From Heterostelium multicystogenum (Eukaryota > Evosea > Eumycetozoa > Acytosteliales > Acytosteliaceae): a DNA stretch of 64,000 nucleotides. The stretch spans positions 1 through 64,000 of the forward strand of contig RCNN01000097.1 in the NCBI GenBank assembly GCA_003667245.1. Direction: 5' to 3'. Shown here piece after piece: positions 37,557 to 47,855 of the stretch. The translations under genes and the position numbers were made by a program. Numbering within the stretch: position 1 is the stretch's first letter; each line of letters begins with the position of its first letter. Below the pieces are notes generated by a model that was given only the letters and a program-made list of their open reading frames with translations, did not search any database and was not told the origin of the DNA.

Positions 37557-38408
37557 TCAAGCCCCCGCCCTGGCCTGCAAACTCAAATGCGCCCGCTCCC
37601 CCGGCGCCAGGCTCGCAGCAGCCATCGCCGACTCCACACACACAAACCCTGCAGCCTCGTTGAAGCTCACCCCCAGCAACGGTCGACTCCCCGGGTGCCA
37701 CACCACCGTGTCGGCACTCTCGCCGGTGTCGATGCACAATTCGCGCTGCCAGGCATGGTCCTTGAGGTGCAGTTCGCCGTCGTGCTGGAACACCCGCTGA
37801 CACCCACCATCGACACGCAACTCGCCTTCCTGCTGGCACGCCTGACGATTCAGCTGGTCGTAGCCCTGCGCGCCATCGAGCCCAGACAGCGCTATCTCAC
37901 CAACGTTGCCAATCCGCCAATAAGCGTGCAAAGCATGGCTCAATTGGCACGGCAGCTCGTCCTGGTGCTCGGTGGCCAGGCGCAGCTCCAGGGTTTCCCC
38001 CAGGTGTGCATGCAGGTCCACCTGCCAGTCGCATAGCTGCAATTGCCAGTGCAAACGCACGCCGTCGTCGTCGGTGCTGCTGTCCAGCAATTTCCAGTCG
38101 ATCAGCCGTGCCCAGCCATGGGACGGCCAGGCGTTTTTCGCTGGGATGGCGGCCATACCACGGCCAACACACCGGCACGCCGCCACGGATGGCGCCGACC
38201 TGCGGCCACTTGCCGCGCACCACAGCCAGGGCTTCTGGCCCGTGGGCTGAAAGTGCAGCAATTGCGCGCCCTGGCGACTGAACACCGCCTGGCAGAGCGG
38301 GTGATCGATCACCAGCACATCGCGCATCTGGAAGCGTTCCCAGGCGAATACCGGCCGCTCGCGCAGGGATTTGAAAAAGCGTTGCAGCGGATGCTCATGA
38401 TGTGCCAC
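37557..38408 (-). CDS. D-hexose-6-phosphate mutarotase, YeaD type (frameshifted)
   Basis: Aldose-1-epimerase-fold protein acting on glucose 6-phosphate or related hexoses in the cytoplasm. HPLQRFFKSLRERPVFAWER then VLVIDHPLCQAVFSRQGAQL, LLHFQPTGQKPWLWCA, AIRGGVPVCWPWYGRHPSEK (typical IRGGIPVCWPWFG motif), and ELRLATEHQDELPCQLSHAL HAYWRIGNVGEIALSGLDG with the catalytic His region, then DTVVWHPGSRPLLGVSFNEA and FVCVESAMAAASLAPGERAH. Indels near 38200 and 38080. About 284 residues. Start uncertain; GTG at 38408 (VAHHEHPLQ) gives the usual length. Last gene of the glucose-transport run. Confidence 0.85.
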   Translation of the reverse strand: MAHHEHPLQRFFKSLRERPVFAWERFQMRDVLVIDHPLCQAVFSRQGAQLLHFQPTGQKPWLWCAASGRRSAPSVAACRCVGRGMAAIPAKNAWPSHGWARLIDWKLLDSSTDDDGVRLHWQLQLCDWQVDLHAHLGETLELRLATEHQDELPCQLSHALHAYWRIGNVGEIALSGLDGAQGYDQLNRQACQQEGELRVDGGCQRVFQHDGELHLKDHAWQRELCIDTGESADTVVWHPGSRPLLGVSFNEAAGFVCVESAMAAASLAPGERAHLSLQARAGA

Positions 38409-38423
38409 GGTCCTGAATATCTT

Positions 38424-38510
38424 TGCAGGCGCTGGCTTGCCTGCGATGGCATCGCCTCGGTGTGGCAGATACACCGCGGGGCGCGCATCGCAGGCAAGCC
38501 AGCTCCCACA
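38424..38510. repeat. REPIN, GGCGCTGGCTTGCCTGCGAT type
   Basis: TGCAGGCGCTGGCTTGCCTG at the left and CAGGCAAGCCAGCTCCCACA at the right; the left arm is less well conserved. Lies between oprB and the mutarotase gene. Confidence 0.82.
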
Positions 38511-38511
38511 C

Positions 38512-38541
38512 AAAAAAAAGCGGATAGCCATGGCTACCCGC
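38512..38541 (-). terminator. Rho-independent terminator after oprB
   Basis: On the minus strand GCGGGTAGCCATGGCTATCC then GC forms a near-perfect 11-bp stem followed by eight T. It would separate oprB transcription from the mutarotase gene. Confidence 0.78.
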
Positions 38542-38579
38542 AAAATGCGCACAGAGAGAAGGAGCTTATCGCAACAACG

Positions 38580-39928
38580 TTAGAACGTAGACTGAATTTT
38601 CAGGCCCGCTACCACCGCGTTGTCGACTTGCTTAACACCACCTGGGTTGGCGATGTATTGCAGGTTGGGACGCACGGTCAGCCAGTTGGTGACGTGGAAG
38701 CCGTAGTTGAGTTCGACGTTGTACTCCGTGTTACGCAGCGGTGCGTAACCCGATTGGTCGTAAATCCGTGAAACCGCCGGCGCGTTGAGCAACTCAGCAT
38801 TTTTCTTCACGTCACTGTTGGCATGGATACGGGATACACCGATACCCACGTCATCTTTTGTACGTGCGTCGAATGGACCTTTATACACAAGCATCAGCGA
38901 CTGGTAGTTGTCGACCAGGTTGGTGTCTTTGTCGTGGAAGGTGACGTTGGCCGCAATGTTCAAGCCGCGGGAAGCATCGCCATTGTGGGTGGTGAGTTGC
39001 TGTTGCAGAACGCCCCAGTAACCGCTTTTTGCTGCTGCGAACGCGAAGGCTGCGCCCGTGGTGCCAGCATCGTTACCGTTGACGTCTTCACGTACGTCGG
39101 TCGCGTCGGCGGTGCTCTTGTAGTAACCCACACGGTATTCGCCCGGCAGGCCATTGACCTTCGGCGACCAGACCAATTCAACCGGCAATACGGTGCCCTT
39201 GGTGCCGCTGCCGCTGAGCTTGAAGCCGTTTGCCGTGCTCCAGTTGCGACGGGTTCTGGTTGTACGCACCGATTTGCGCATACAGCTCAGGCGTGATGTT
39301 GTACTTCACGCGGATAGCCGCCTGGCTGACGGGCCAGTTGTACCAGGTGTTTACATAGTTTACCGACCTGCGAGCCACAGAACGACAGGTTCTGGAAGTC
39401 GCACGGGAAGGTGTTGAAGTCTTCGCCTTCACCGAAGTAACCGAGTTTCACGTCCAGCTTGTTTGTCGAACATCTGGTGCTGAATCCAGAACTGGGTCAG
39501 ACGCACCATGTGGCCTCGGCCGTCGACTTCCTGAGACGAGCTCAAGGTGCCGGCACGCGGGTCACCAATACGGTCGTTGGAAATGTTTGCGCCATTACGA
39601 TTGGTCAACTGGATCTTGGCCTGGGTGTTGTCCCAGCCCCACAGCTTTTGCAGGTCCAGTGCCACGCCCAGACCGAACTGGTCAGCGTAACGGGCAGTCT
39701 TGTCGTTGTTGTAGCCACCGCTGAGGTTGCCACCGACTTCACCGACGTAATCCGCCTTGATGTCGATACCTTGCTCGATCAGCTTGGTACGCTCGCCGCC
39801 CCAATCGCCGGTCATCCACTTGGAATCGGCGCTGAACGCGTCGTCCGCCATCGCATTGGCGGACAGTACCAGGGCTGCTGCTGCTGACAGTTGGCAGAAA
39901 ACCGGGTGTTGTTGTGGTGCTTTTTCAT
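38580..39928 (-). CDS. oprB: Carbohydrate-selective porin OprB (frameshifted)
   Basis: Outer-membrane channel for glucose. Signal peptide MKKHHNNTRF...LSAAAALVLSANAMA, then DDAFSADSKWMTGDWGGERT and LIEQGIDIKADYVGEVGGNL, which is the standard OprB start. VALDLQKLWGWDNTQAKIQL, DGRGHMVRLTQFWIQHQM, and in later frames LDVKLGYFGEGEDFNTFPCD, WYNWPVSQAAIRVKYNITPE LYAQIGAYNQNPS, VNGLPGEYRVGYYKSTADA and YNVELNYGFHVTNWLTVRPN. It ends LKIQSTF with a C-terminal Phe for barrel assembly. Indels near 39893, 39465, 39375 and 39240. About 449 residues. Follows gtsD on the same strand. Confidence 0.93.
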
Positions 39929-40033
39929 CCCTACATCCTCGTCTTTATTGTTATTAACTGTTTTTATCTAACGCGGTTTACTTCTTTGTGAGAGCAGGAC
40001 TCTCACAAAAGCCCCTACACATCATTTGAAACT

Positions 40034-41203
40034 TCAGCGTCCCTTGAATTGAGCGACGTTGTCGCACGGTCCTGGGCAGGCAACGAAGCGGCAGTGCCCA
40101 GGCGCTCGCCGGTCTTGGCGTCCGAACAGCAACACCTTGGCCGGGTCGAACTGCAGGTCAGGGTCTCGCCCACTTGCGGCGCCACATCGGGCGCCAGGCG
40201 GCAAGCAGACCTTGGGTGTCATTGATTTGCACGAACACCAGGGTGTCCGGACCGGTCGGCCTCGGTGACTTGCACCTCGGCCCGAATGGTCGGCGCGCCG
40301 TGGCTTCAGCGGCAGCCAGTACGATCTGCTCCGGGCGCAGGCCCAGGATCACTTCGCGGTCTTCAAAGACCGGCATCGTTCATGTTCAACGGCAATTCAC
40401 AGCGGGCCTGGCCGCTGTCCAGCAGCGCCACCGGCGGCCGTCCTTGCGTTGCAGGCGCAGTGGAATGAAGTTCATCGGCGGCGAACCGATGAAGCTCGCC
40501 ACGAACAGATTGGCCGGGTCGTTGTAGATCTCTTTTCGGCGTGCCGAACTGCTGGATGATGCCGTTCCTTTCATGACCGCCACTTTGTCGCCCAGGGTCA
40601 TCGCTTCGATCTGATCGTGGGTGACGTAGACGGTGGTGGTTTTCAGACGCTGGTGCATCAGTTTTCATTTCGGTACGCATCTCGACCCGCAGCTTGGCGT
40701 CGAGGTTGGACAGCGGTTCGTCGAAACAGGTAAATCTTCGGGCGACGCGCCAGTGCCCGGCCCATGGCCACGCGTTGTTGCTGGCCACCGGAGAGCTGGC
40801 CCGGCTTTGCGATTGAGCAGGTGCTCGATCTGCAGCAGCTTGGCCACTCGCGCCACTTCTTCATCGATCGCTGCCTGGGGCATCTTGCGAATCTTCAGGC
40901 CGAATTCGATGTTCTCGCGCACGCTCATGGTCGGGTACAGCGCGTAGGACTGGAACACCATGGCGATGTCACGATCCTTGGGGCTCATGCCGCTGACGTC
41001 CTGGTCGCCGATCATGATCGCGCCACCGGTGATGTTTTCCAGGCCGGCAATGCAATTCATCAAGGTCGATTTGCCGCAACCCGAAGGGCCGACCAGGATC
41101 AGGAACTCACCTTCCTTGATCGACAGTTCGATGTTCTTCAGGGTGTCCCGGCAGACCGGTACCGTAGGTCTTGTTTACGTTACGAAGTTTCGAGCGTTGC
41201 CAT
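40034..41203 (-). CDS. gtsD: Sugar ABC transporter ATP-binding protein GtsD/MalK type (heavily frameshifted)
   Basis: ATPase of the inner-membrane glucose importer. All motor motifs can be read across frames: Walker [21 protein letters not shown]-loop [19 protein letters not shown], signature [20 protein letters not shown], Walker [21 protein letters not shown], and the switch His in [22 protein letters not shown]. The C-terminal regulatory domain includes [32 protein letters not shown] and ends NVAQFKGR. About 389 residues, normal for CUT1 ATPases. Ten or so indels, the densest damage in the window. Starts three bases upstream of... its ATG (41203) lies two bases after the gtsC stop. Confidence 0.92.
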
Positions 41204-41205
41204 GA

Positions 41206-42056
41206 TTACCCCTTGACCGCGCCGGCCGTCAGGCCGCGCACGAAATACTTGCCTGCGACCACATAGACCAGCAGGGTCGGCAGCCCGGCGATCATCGCCG
41301 CCGCCATATCAACGTTATATTCCTTGACCCCGGTACTGGTGTTGACCAGGTTTGTTCAGCGCCACCGTGATGGGCTGCGAATCACCGCTGGAGAACACCA
41401 CGCCGAACAGGAAGTCGTTCCAGATCTGCGTGAACTGCCAGATCAGGCACACCATGATGATGGGTGTCGACATCGGCAGGATGATCAGGCGGAAGATCGT
41501 GAAGAACCCGCGCCATCCCAGGCGAGCCGCCTTCACCAGTGCATCGGGAATGCTGACGTAGTAGTTACGGAAGAACAGTGTAGTAAACGCCAGTCCGTAG
41601 ACGATGTGCACGAAACACCAGGCCCGTGGTGGTACTGGCCAGGCCCATCTTGCCGAGGGTGAACGAGGCTGGCAGCAGCACGGTCTGGAACGGCAGGAAG
41701 CAGCCGAACAGCAACAAGGCCGAAGAACAACTGCGAACCACGGAAGCGCCACATCGACAGCACGTAGCCGTTCAACGCACCGATGGCGGGTGGAGATCAG
41801 TACCGCCGGAACGGTGATCTTGATCGAGTTCCAGAAGTAGCCGTCAACCGTGGCCCAGGCTTTCACCCAGCCGATGCCGGTGATCACGGTGGGCCAGCTC
41901 AGCAGGTTGCCGGTGCTGATGTCTTCCGGGGTCTTGAAGCTGGTGAGCAACATGACCACCAACGGCACCAGGTACAGCAGGACAGCGAGAATCAGCACCG
42001 CGTATATCGCGACGCGGCTCAGGCTGATGGCAGGTTTTGCCAGCAAGACTAGTCAT
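41206..42056 (-). CDS. gtsC: Sugar ABC transporter permease GtsC (frameshifted)
   Basis: MalG-type inner-membrane permease. Corrected N-terminus [20 protein letters not shown], then [20 protein letters not shown] with [67 protein letters not shown], and the EAA-like loop ending [20 protein letters not shown]. The end reads [15 protein letters not shown]. Indels near 42035, 41780, 41715, 41625, 41520 and 41350. About 283 residues. Its first codons overlap the gtsB stop by eight bases. Confidence 0.9.
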
Positions 42057-42960
42057 TGCGCTTGGTCCTCAGCTCGGAGTACAGGTAAGGCACGATGATC
42101 GCGAGAATCGCACCGAGCAATCAGAATCGCACTGGCCGAAACCATGCCCATCTGGCCGCGGCTGAAGGTGAAGGAGTACATGAACATCGCCGGCAGGTCG
42201 GAGGAGTAAACCCGGACCACCCGCCGTCATGGCCGCCACCAGGTCGAAGCTCTTGATCGCGATGTGCGCCAGGATCATTACCGCACTGAAGAACACCGGG
42301 CGCAGGCTTGGCAGCACCACTTTCCAGTAGATGCGCGGCATGCTCGCGCCGTCGATTCTGCGCCGCACGGATGATCGATTGATCAACACCGCGCAGGCCG
42401 GCGAGGAACATCGCCATGATGAAGCCCGAGGCTTGCCACACAGCAGCGATCACCAGGCAATACACCACACGGTCCGGGTCGATCAGCCAGTCCAGGCGAA
42501 AACCTTCCCAGCCCCAGTCCGCAGCAGTTTGTCCAGGCCCATGCCTGGGTTGAGCAGCCATTTCCAGGCGGTACCGGTGACGATCATCGAGAGCGCCATC
42601 GGGTACAGGTAAATGGTGCGGATAAAACCTTCGCGACGGATTTTCTGGTCGAGGAAAATCGCCAGGGTCACGCCGATCACCAGGGTGATGCCGATGAACA
42701 TGCCACCGAATACCGCGAGGTTCTTGCTCGCGACCCACCAGCGGTCGTTGTCGAACAAGCGCACGTATTGCGCCAGGCCTACGAACTTGTAGGTCGGCAG
42801 GAAAGTCGAGTTAGTGAACGAACAGCACGAACGTCCACAGGATGTAGCCATAGAAGCCCACCAGAACGATGAACATGCTCGGCGCCAGCACCAGTTTGGG
42901 TAGCCAGCGCTGCAGTGCATCGAACGGCGAGGCTTTGCTGAACACAGCAACAGAACTCAT
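42049..42960 (-). CDS. gtsB: Sugar ABC transporter permease GtsB (frameshifted)
   Basis: MalF-type permease with about six helices. MSSVAVFSKASPFDALQRWL, then PKLVLAPSMFIVLVGFYGYI LWTFVLSFTNS, FGGMFIGITLVIGVTLAIFL, RTIYLYPMALSMIVTGTAWK, VVYCLVIAAVWQASGFIMAM, the coupling-helix segment LRGVDQSIIRAAQIDGASMP RIYWKVVLPSLRP, FSAVMILAHIAIKSFDLVAA and the end [12 protein letters not shown]. Indels near 42810, 42505, 42360, 42210 and 42120. About 303 residues. Confidence 0.9.
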
Positions 42961-43000
42961 GGGAAAATCCAGTACAGGGAAAAAGGACTACAGGAACATG

Positions 43001-43029
43001 CCTTGTGGGGGTTAGGGGTCCCCCCAAGG
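43001..43029 (-). promoter_or_regulatory. Stem-loop between gtsA and gtsB
   Basis: CCTTGTGGGGG...CCCCCCAAGG can pair over about ten bases with one bulge and no following T run. Such hairpins after binding-protein genes usually protect the upstream mRNA or reduce read-through, giving more GtsA than permease. Role inferred. Confidence 0.5.
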
Positions 43030-43046
43030 CCATTCAGTGCTAACCG

Positions 43047-44333
43047 TTACTTGGCAGACTTGATCGCGGCAGCGAGTTTCTTCGCGGTATCCGCAGGGTC
43101 AGCTTTCGGGTCGTTGATGTAGTTGGTCACGACATCAAAGAACGCGCCTTGTACCGCCAGCGTGGTCGCCATGTTGTGCGCCATGCTCGGCTGCAGGCCA
43201 CCGGTCTGGGCGTCTGCAAGGAAGTCCTTGGCGGCGGTCTGGGCGCAGGAGTCGAAGCCGTATTTGCCCATGTCTTTCAACATGTCGATACGAACCGGGA
43301 TCGAGCCCTTGTTGATACTGAAGACCTTCTGGAAGTTTTTCGCTCAGCACGACCTTGGCGATGTCCTGCTGGCCGGCAGCAGTGCCCTTGTCTTTCTGCT
43401 TGAACGCAGCGAGGGAGTCGATGTTGTAGGTGAACGCCTTGTCGGTGCCCGGGAAGGCTACGCACTCGTAGTCTTTGCCGGCGACTTTCTTGGCGGCGGT
43501 CCATTCACTCTTGGCCCAGTCACCCATGATCTGCATGCCGGCCTTGCCATTGATGACCTTGGCGGCTTCCAGGTTCCAGTCCTGGCCCTTGCCGTCGGCG
43601 TCCATGTAGGTCGCGACTTTCTTCAGCTCCGTCAGGGACTTGATCATTTCAGGGCCGGTCAGGGCTTTTTCGTCGAGGTCCACCAGGGCTTTCTTGTAAC
43701 CGTCAGCCCCCATGACCGAGAGCACGACCGCTTCGAAGACGGTGCTGTCCTGCCAAGGCTGGCCACCGTGGGCGAGCGCAATGAAGCCGGCTTTTTTCAG
43801 CTTGTCGCCAGCGGCGTAGAATTCTTCGAGGGTGGTAGGCGGTTTTTCGATACCGGCTTTCTTGAACACTTCCGGGTTGATCCACAGCCAGTTCACGCGG
43901 TGAATGTTCACCGGCACGGCCACGTAATCACCTTCGTACTTCACGGTATCGGAGACTTTCTTGTCCAGCAGCGAATCCCACTTCTCTTCTTTGGCGGGAA
44001 CCTTCAGGACGTCGGTGTCGAGCAGCCCGGTGGAACGCCCATTCCTGGATGTCGGGGCCTTTGATCTGGGCCATGCCTGGCGGGTTGCCAGCAACGGCGC
44101 GGCTCTTCAGTACGGTCATGGCAGTGGAACCGCCACCGCCGGCGGGCACCGTCTTTCCAGGTGAAACGTCTTTTTTCAACTTGGGCCTTCAGGACATCTA
44201 CTGCCGCTTTCTCGCCACCCGAGGTCCACCAATGCACAACTTCAACCGTCCCTTTCGAGTCGGCGGCAAAAGCACTGAGGGGAAACAACGAGGCAACGGA
44301 AATAGCTACGGCGAGGCGACTGATCGCTTTCAT
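43047..44333 (-). CDS. gtsA: Glucose-type ABC transporter substrate-binding protein GtsA (frameshifted)
   Basis: Periplasmic sugar-binding protein. Signal peptide [26 protein letters not shown], then [26 protein letters not shown]. In following frames [107 protein letters not shown] and ending [14 protein letters not shown]. The many Trp/Tyr residues fit a hexose site. Indels near 44155, 44105, 44030 and 43340. About 428 residues. Second gene of the run after the AGE epimerase. Confidence 0.92.
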
Positions 44334-44439
44334 CTGAGTACCTTTTTTCTTGTTGTTATGCATGCAAGTCGGTGCTTGCGCTGCAAACGAGTTTAAACAG
44401 GGATTTTTCAGGTGCAGGTAACAAAGGGACGCCAAAATG

Positions 44440-45701
44440 TCACCACTTGGTGACATAGCGCCCGGTGGCCACGGCACTGGGCCATGCTTCGGTGACAAGG
44501 GTAGACCCGGCAGCAAGACAGACTGCCAGGCGTGGTAGAGGTCCGGTTTGCCACCCCAGATTTTCGCGCTGGGCTGGTTTTTCGGGCTCAGTTCGTGGTG
44601 CCAGCTGCCGTGGGTGCGGTCAATGAAACGGGTTTCACAGAACTCCCAGAAGCGCCGGTACCAGGTTTCGTAATGCAGCTCCCCCGTGCGCTTGAGCAGC
44701 GCCTGGGCAGCGGCACTGGCTTCGCAATGGGTCCAGTGCAGGCGCTCGCGCACCACGGGGCGCTGGCTCCAGTCGAGGGTGTAGACAATGCCGGGGGCGC
44801 CGTCGACGGCCCAGGCGTATTCACAGGCGCTGGCGAACAGGCCCTTGGCGTCGGTCAGTAGCCACTCAGGGGTGACGAGCCCGGCATCCAGGCGCGCAGC
44901 CTCAAGGTGCAACACCAGTCGCGCCCATTCGAAGCCGTGGCCGGGGGTGATGCCGTAGGACGAAAACCATCGGCCGGGTTGTCTTCGTTGTAACCACGCA
45001 GGGGTTGCCAATGGCTGTCGAAATGCTCGATCACCATGTCCCGGTTTTGCGCCGCATGGGTATGAATAATCCGCTCGACGATGCGCAGTGCCCGGTCCAG
45101 CCAGCGGGTTTCACCGGTGACATCGGCCAGGGCCAGGAAGGCTTCAGTGGCGTGCATGTTGCTGTTGGCGCCGCGATAGGCTTCTACCCCGCTCCAGTCC
45201 TGGGCGAAGGACTCGAGCATCGCGCCCTCCTCTTCGTTCCAGAAGTACTGGTCGATGATGTGGATCGCGTCGTTGAGCAAGGTTTGCGCGCCGGGCGCGC
45301 CGGCCACTACTGCGGAGCTGGCGGCCAGTGCGACAAAGGCGTGCAGGTAGGCGGCCTTGCCGGTGTTGCCGTCGCGGGCGTCGGGCGTGGCGAACCAACC
45401 GCCGTGCCGGGCATCACGCAGCGGGCCGCTGAGGGCCACGACGCCGTGTTCCACCAGGTCGGCATAACCTGGCAGGCCCAGGCCATGGGCCATGGCAAAG
45501 CTATGGGTCATGCGGGCGGTGTTCATGGTTTCGGCGACGGCATCGGGCGGCAGGACGCCTTGATCGTCGAGGTTGCCGAAGCCGTCAGGCAGCCTGGAAG
45601 CCTTGGCGAATGAACAGCAGGCGCTGGCCTTCAGTGGCAAGCCAGGCGTGATGGGCAGGTGCGTTCAGCCAACTACTGGCAGGCAGTGGTTGCGTGGTCA
45701 T
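44440..45701 (-). CDS. AGE-family sugar epimerase/isomerase (frameshifted)
   Basis: Alpha6/alpha6-barrel enzyme like N-acylglucosamine 2-epimerase, YihS or mannose isomerase. [20 protein letters not shown] then [71 protein letters not shown], and the catalytic-His regions in [20 protein letters not shown] and [51 protein letters not shown]. Indels near 45595, 44955 and 44500; the corrected end is [10 protein letters not shown] at 44440. About 420 residues. First gene of the glucose-transport run, so it probably interconverts hexoses taken up by GtsABC. Confidence 0.85.
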
Positions 45702-45857
45702 GATTAGCCCTTTTTATTATGTGCGGGATGACGGGAGTCTAAACAAGGGCGGCGCGAGGGCAAGTAACGAAGGAGACGGGAAATGTCACCGATTGGTGAC
45801 ATTGATTGTGCCAGGGCCTGCAGGCGTCATGTGTAGTGACGCCTGCAGCACCTCACA

Positions 45858-46686
45858 TCACTGCTGCCCGAGAGGGGTGATCCGGGCCGGCTGGTTGATC
45901 TGCTGCTGCAGGTTCTGCACCTGGCTTTGCAAGGCAGTGACGTTACGCGTGGTCTGGATGCGGAACACGTCGAACTCCTTGGTGGACGGACCGTCGGAAG
46001 CCGCGGCGCGGTTGTCCAGTTCGCTCTTGAGGACCACAAGGTCCTGCTCCAGGCGGGCGATGGCGGCCGTGGGGTTGCCCTGTTTTTTCAGGGCTGCGAC
46101 GTCGGCGGAGAGGTCCTTGAACTCGGCATCCCGGGACTTGAGGGTAGCCACCGCATCCGTCAGCGCCTGGACCTGGCCCTGCAATTGCGCGTTGGCACTG
46201 GACAGTTGGGTCGTGCTGGCGGTCATCTGCTCCAGGCGCTTGTCCAGGTCCGTTGCCTGGCCGGCCACGCCCATCTGCTGCTTGCCCTGCTCCAGCAACT
46301 GGGTCTCCAGCTGCTTGATCTGCAGTTTCAGGGCCTCGCTGCCATTATTCACATTGGCTTCGCTGGCCACCACCTTGCCGGAAATATCCTGCAGGCGCCC
46401 CGCCGCTTCCTCGCTGATGCGCGCGAAGCTTTCCTGGGTCGCCCACCAGTTGCTGGCCCATCAGGGAAATCTGCTGGAAGCTCCACCAGGCAAGGCCGGC
46501 GAAGGCGAACAGCAGCGCACCGACCAATGCCCACAGCGGCCCGGTACTGGCGCTCTTGACCTTGACGACCGGCGCAGGCCGGGAGCGCACGGAGGTAGCC
46601 GGCGTGGGCTCGAAATCATCGTCGTCCGAGGTGTCGGCCCGCAGGCTGGGAACGTTGTCGAAGTCGTCGTTAGCATCGTTACGCAT
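45858..46686 (-). CDS. Membrane-anchored coiled-coil protein (one frameshift)
   Basis: About 275 residues. An acidic N-terminus (MRNDANDDFDNVPSLRADTS DDDDFEP), one membrane helix (GPLWALVGALLFAFAGLAWW), then a long periplasmic coiled coil: SEALKLQIKQLETQLLEQGK, DLDKRLEQMTASTTQLSSAN, AQLQGQVQALTDAVATLKSR, ending QSQVQNLQQQINQPARITPL. An indel near 46445 separates the helix from the coiled coil. No enzymatic motif. The plan resembles small cell-envelope or ATPase-associated scaffold proteins; function unknown. Confidence 0.75.
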
Positions 46687-46804
46687 GAATCAACCTTAAA
46701 TCCTTTGAGGTGGCATATGGATAGCCAGGCGTCGGAGTATAAACCCCCGACCTGCCGCACTGATCGACCCGGGTTCGCAAATTCGGTTCCCGGTGTGTTG
46801 CCGG

Positions 46805-47803
46805 TTATTTAAGTCCCACGTCCTGGGCCTTCCACCAGCTACAGAACTCGTCGAGGGCCGCCCAAAGGCTGACCTTGGGCTGGTAGTCGAGATAATGCCG
46901 TGCGCGGGTGATGTCGAGGGTGAAATCTTTGTTCATCACCTGCATGCCCAGCCGTGACAAAGACGGTTCCGGGCGCCCTGGCCACATGGCACAGAAAGCT
47001 TCATTGAGCGCCGCAACGCTGTAAGACAAGCCGTAGGACCGATAACGGGTGACCTGAGGCATGTCCATCTGTCGCATCACGTAGTTCACCACATCCCACA
47101 CCGGCACAGGGGCACCGTTGCTGATGTTGTAGACCTTGCCCAACGCCGAGCCCGTCGCCAGCAAACTGCTGAGCAGGGCTTCATTGAGGTTGTGCACGCT
47201 GGTGAAATCGACCTTGTTCAGGCCATCGCCGACAATCGCCAGGCGGTTCTTGCGCTGCATCTTCAACAGGCGCGGGAAGATGCTCATGTCGCCGGCCCCC
47301 GTGACAAAGCGCGGGCGCAGGGCCAGCACTTCGAGGCCAAACTCCTGGGCGCCAAACACCTTTTGCTCCGCCAGGTATTTGGTGGCTGCATACGGATGCT
47401 TGAAACGCTTGGGCACTTGTTCTTCGGTCAAGCCCAGGTGGTCACGGCCGTCGAAGTAGATCGACGGCGAAGACAGGTGCACCAGGCGCCCGACCCGCTG
47501 CTTGAGGCAGGCCTCCACCACGTTTTCGGTAACCAGCACATTGCCCTGGTGGAAGTCCTGATAACGCCCCCACAGCCCCACGGCCCCGGCGCAATGCACC
47601 ACGGCCTCGACGTCGCGGCACAGCTCGCGCACCAGGTCCGGATCATTCAAATCACCCTGGATAAACTCGGCGCCGCGCCGTACCAGGTGCTCCACACCTT
47701 CGGCCCGCCGCCCGTTGACCCGCACGTCCAGGCCCTGCTCCAGGGCGAAACGCGCAAAGCGCCCGCCAATGAAGCCGCTTGCGCCGGTGACCAGAATTTT
47801 CAT
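46805..47803 (-). CDS. NAD(P)-dependent epimerase/3-beta-hydroxysteroid-dehydrogenase-like SDR
   Basis: Intact 332-residue extended SDR. NAD motif MKILVTGASGFIGGRFARFA, GDLNDPDLVRELCRDVEAVV then HCAGAVGLWGRYQDFHQGNV, active-site Ser in LVHLSSPSIYFDGRDHLGLT and Tyr-Lys in HPYAATKYLAEQKVFG, then LRPRFVTGAGDMSIFPRLLK. The set matches hydroxysteroid/sterol-type dehydrogenases that occur next to argP in Pseudomonas. Substrate unknown. Confidence 0.88.
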   Translation of the reverse strand: MKILVTGASGFIGGRFARFALEQGLDVRVNGRRAEGVEHLVRRGAEFIQGDLNDPDLVRELCRDVEAVVHCAGAVGLWGRYQDFHQGNVLVTENVVEACLKQRVGRLVHLSSPSIYFDGRDHLGLTEEQVPKRFKHPYAATKYLAEQKVFGAQEFGLEVLALRPRFVTGAGDMSIFPRLLKMQRKNRLAIVGDGLNKVDFTSVHNLNEALLSSLLATGSALGKVYNISNGAPVPVWDVVNYVMRQMDMPQVTRYRSYGLSYSVAALNEAFCAMWPGRPEPSLSRLGMQVMNKDFTLDITRARHYLDYQPKVSLWAALDEFCSWWKAQDVGLK

Positions 47804-47855
47804 GACTTACTCCGCATTCTTTCGTTTTTCATCGCTGTTGCCTTGACGCTGGCCA

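Noticed and set aside
40034..45701. Decay of the glucose transporter operon into pseudogenes
   Set aside because: Every motif of GtsA-D, OprB and the epimerase is kept and only single-base indels occur; decay would also remove motifs and add substitutions and larger deletions.
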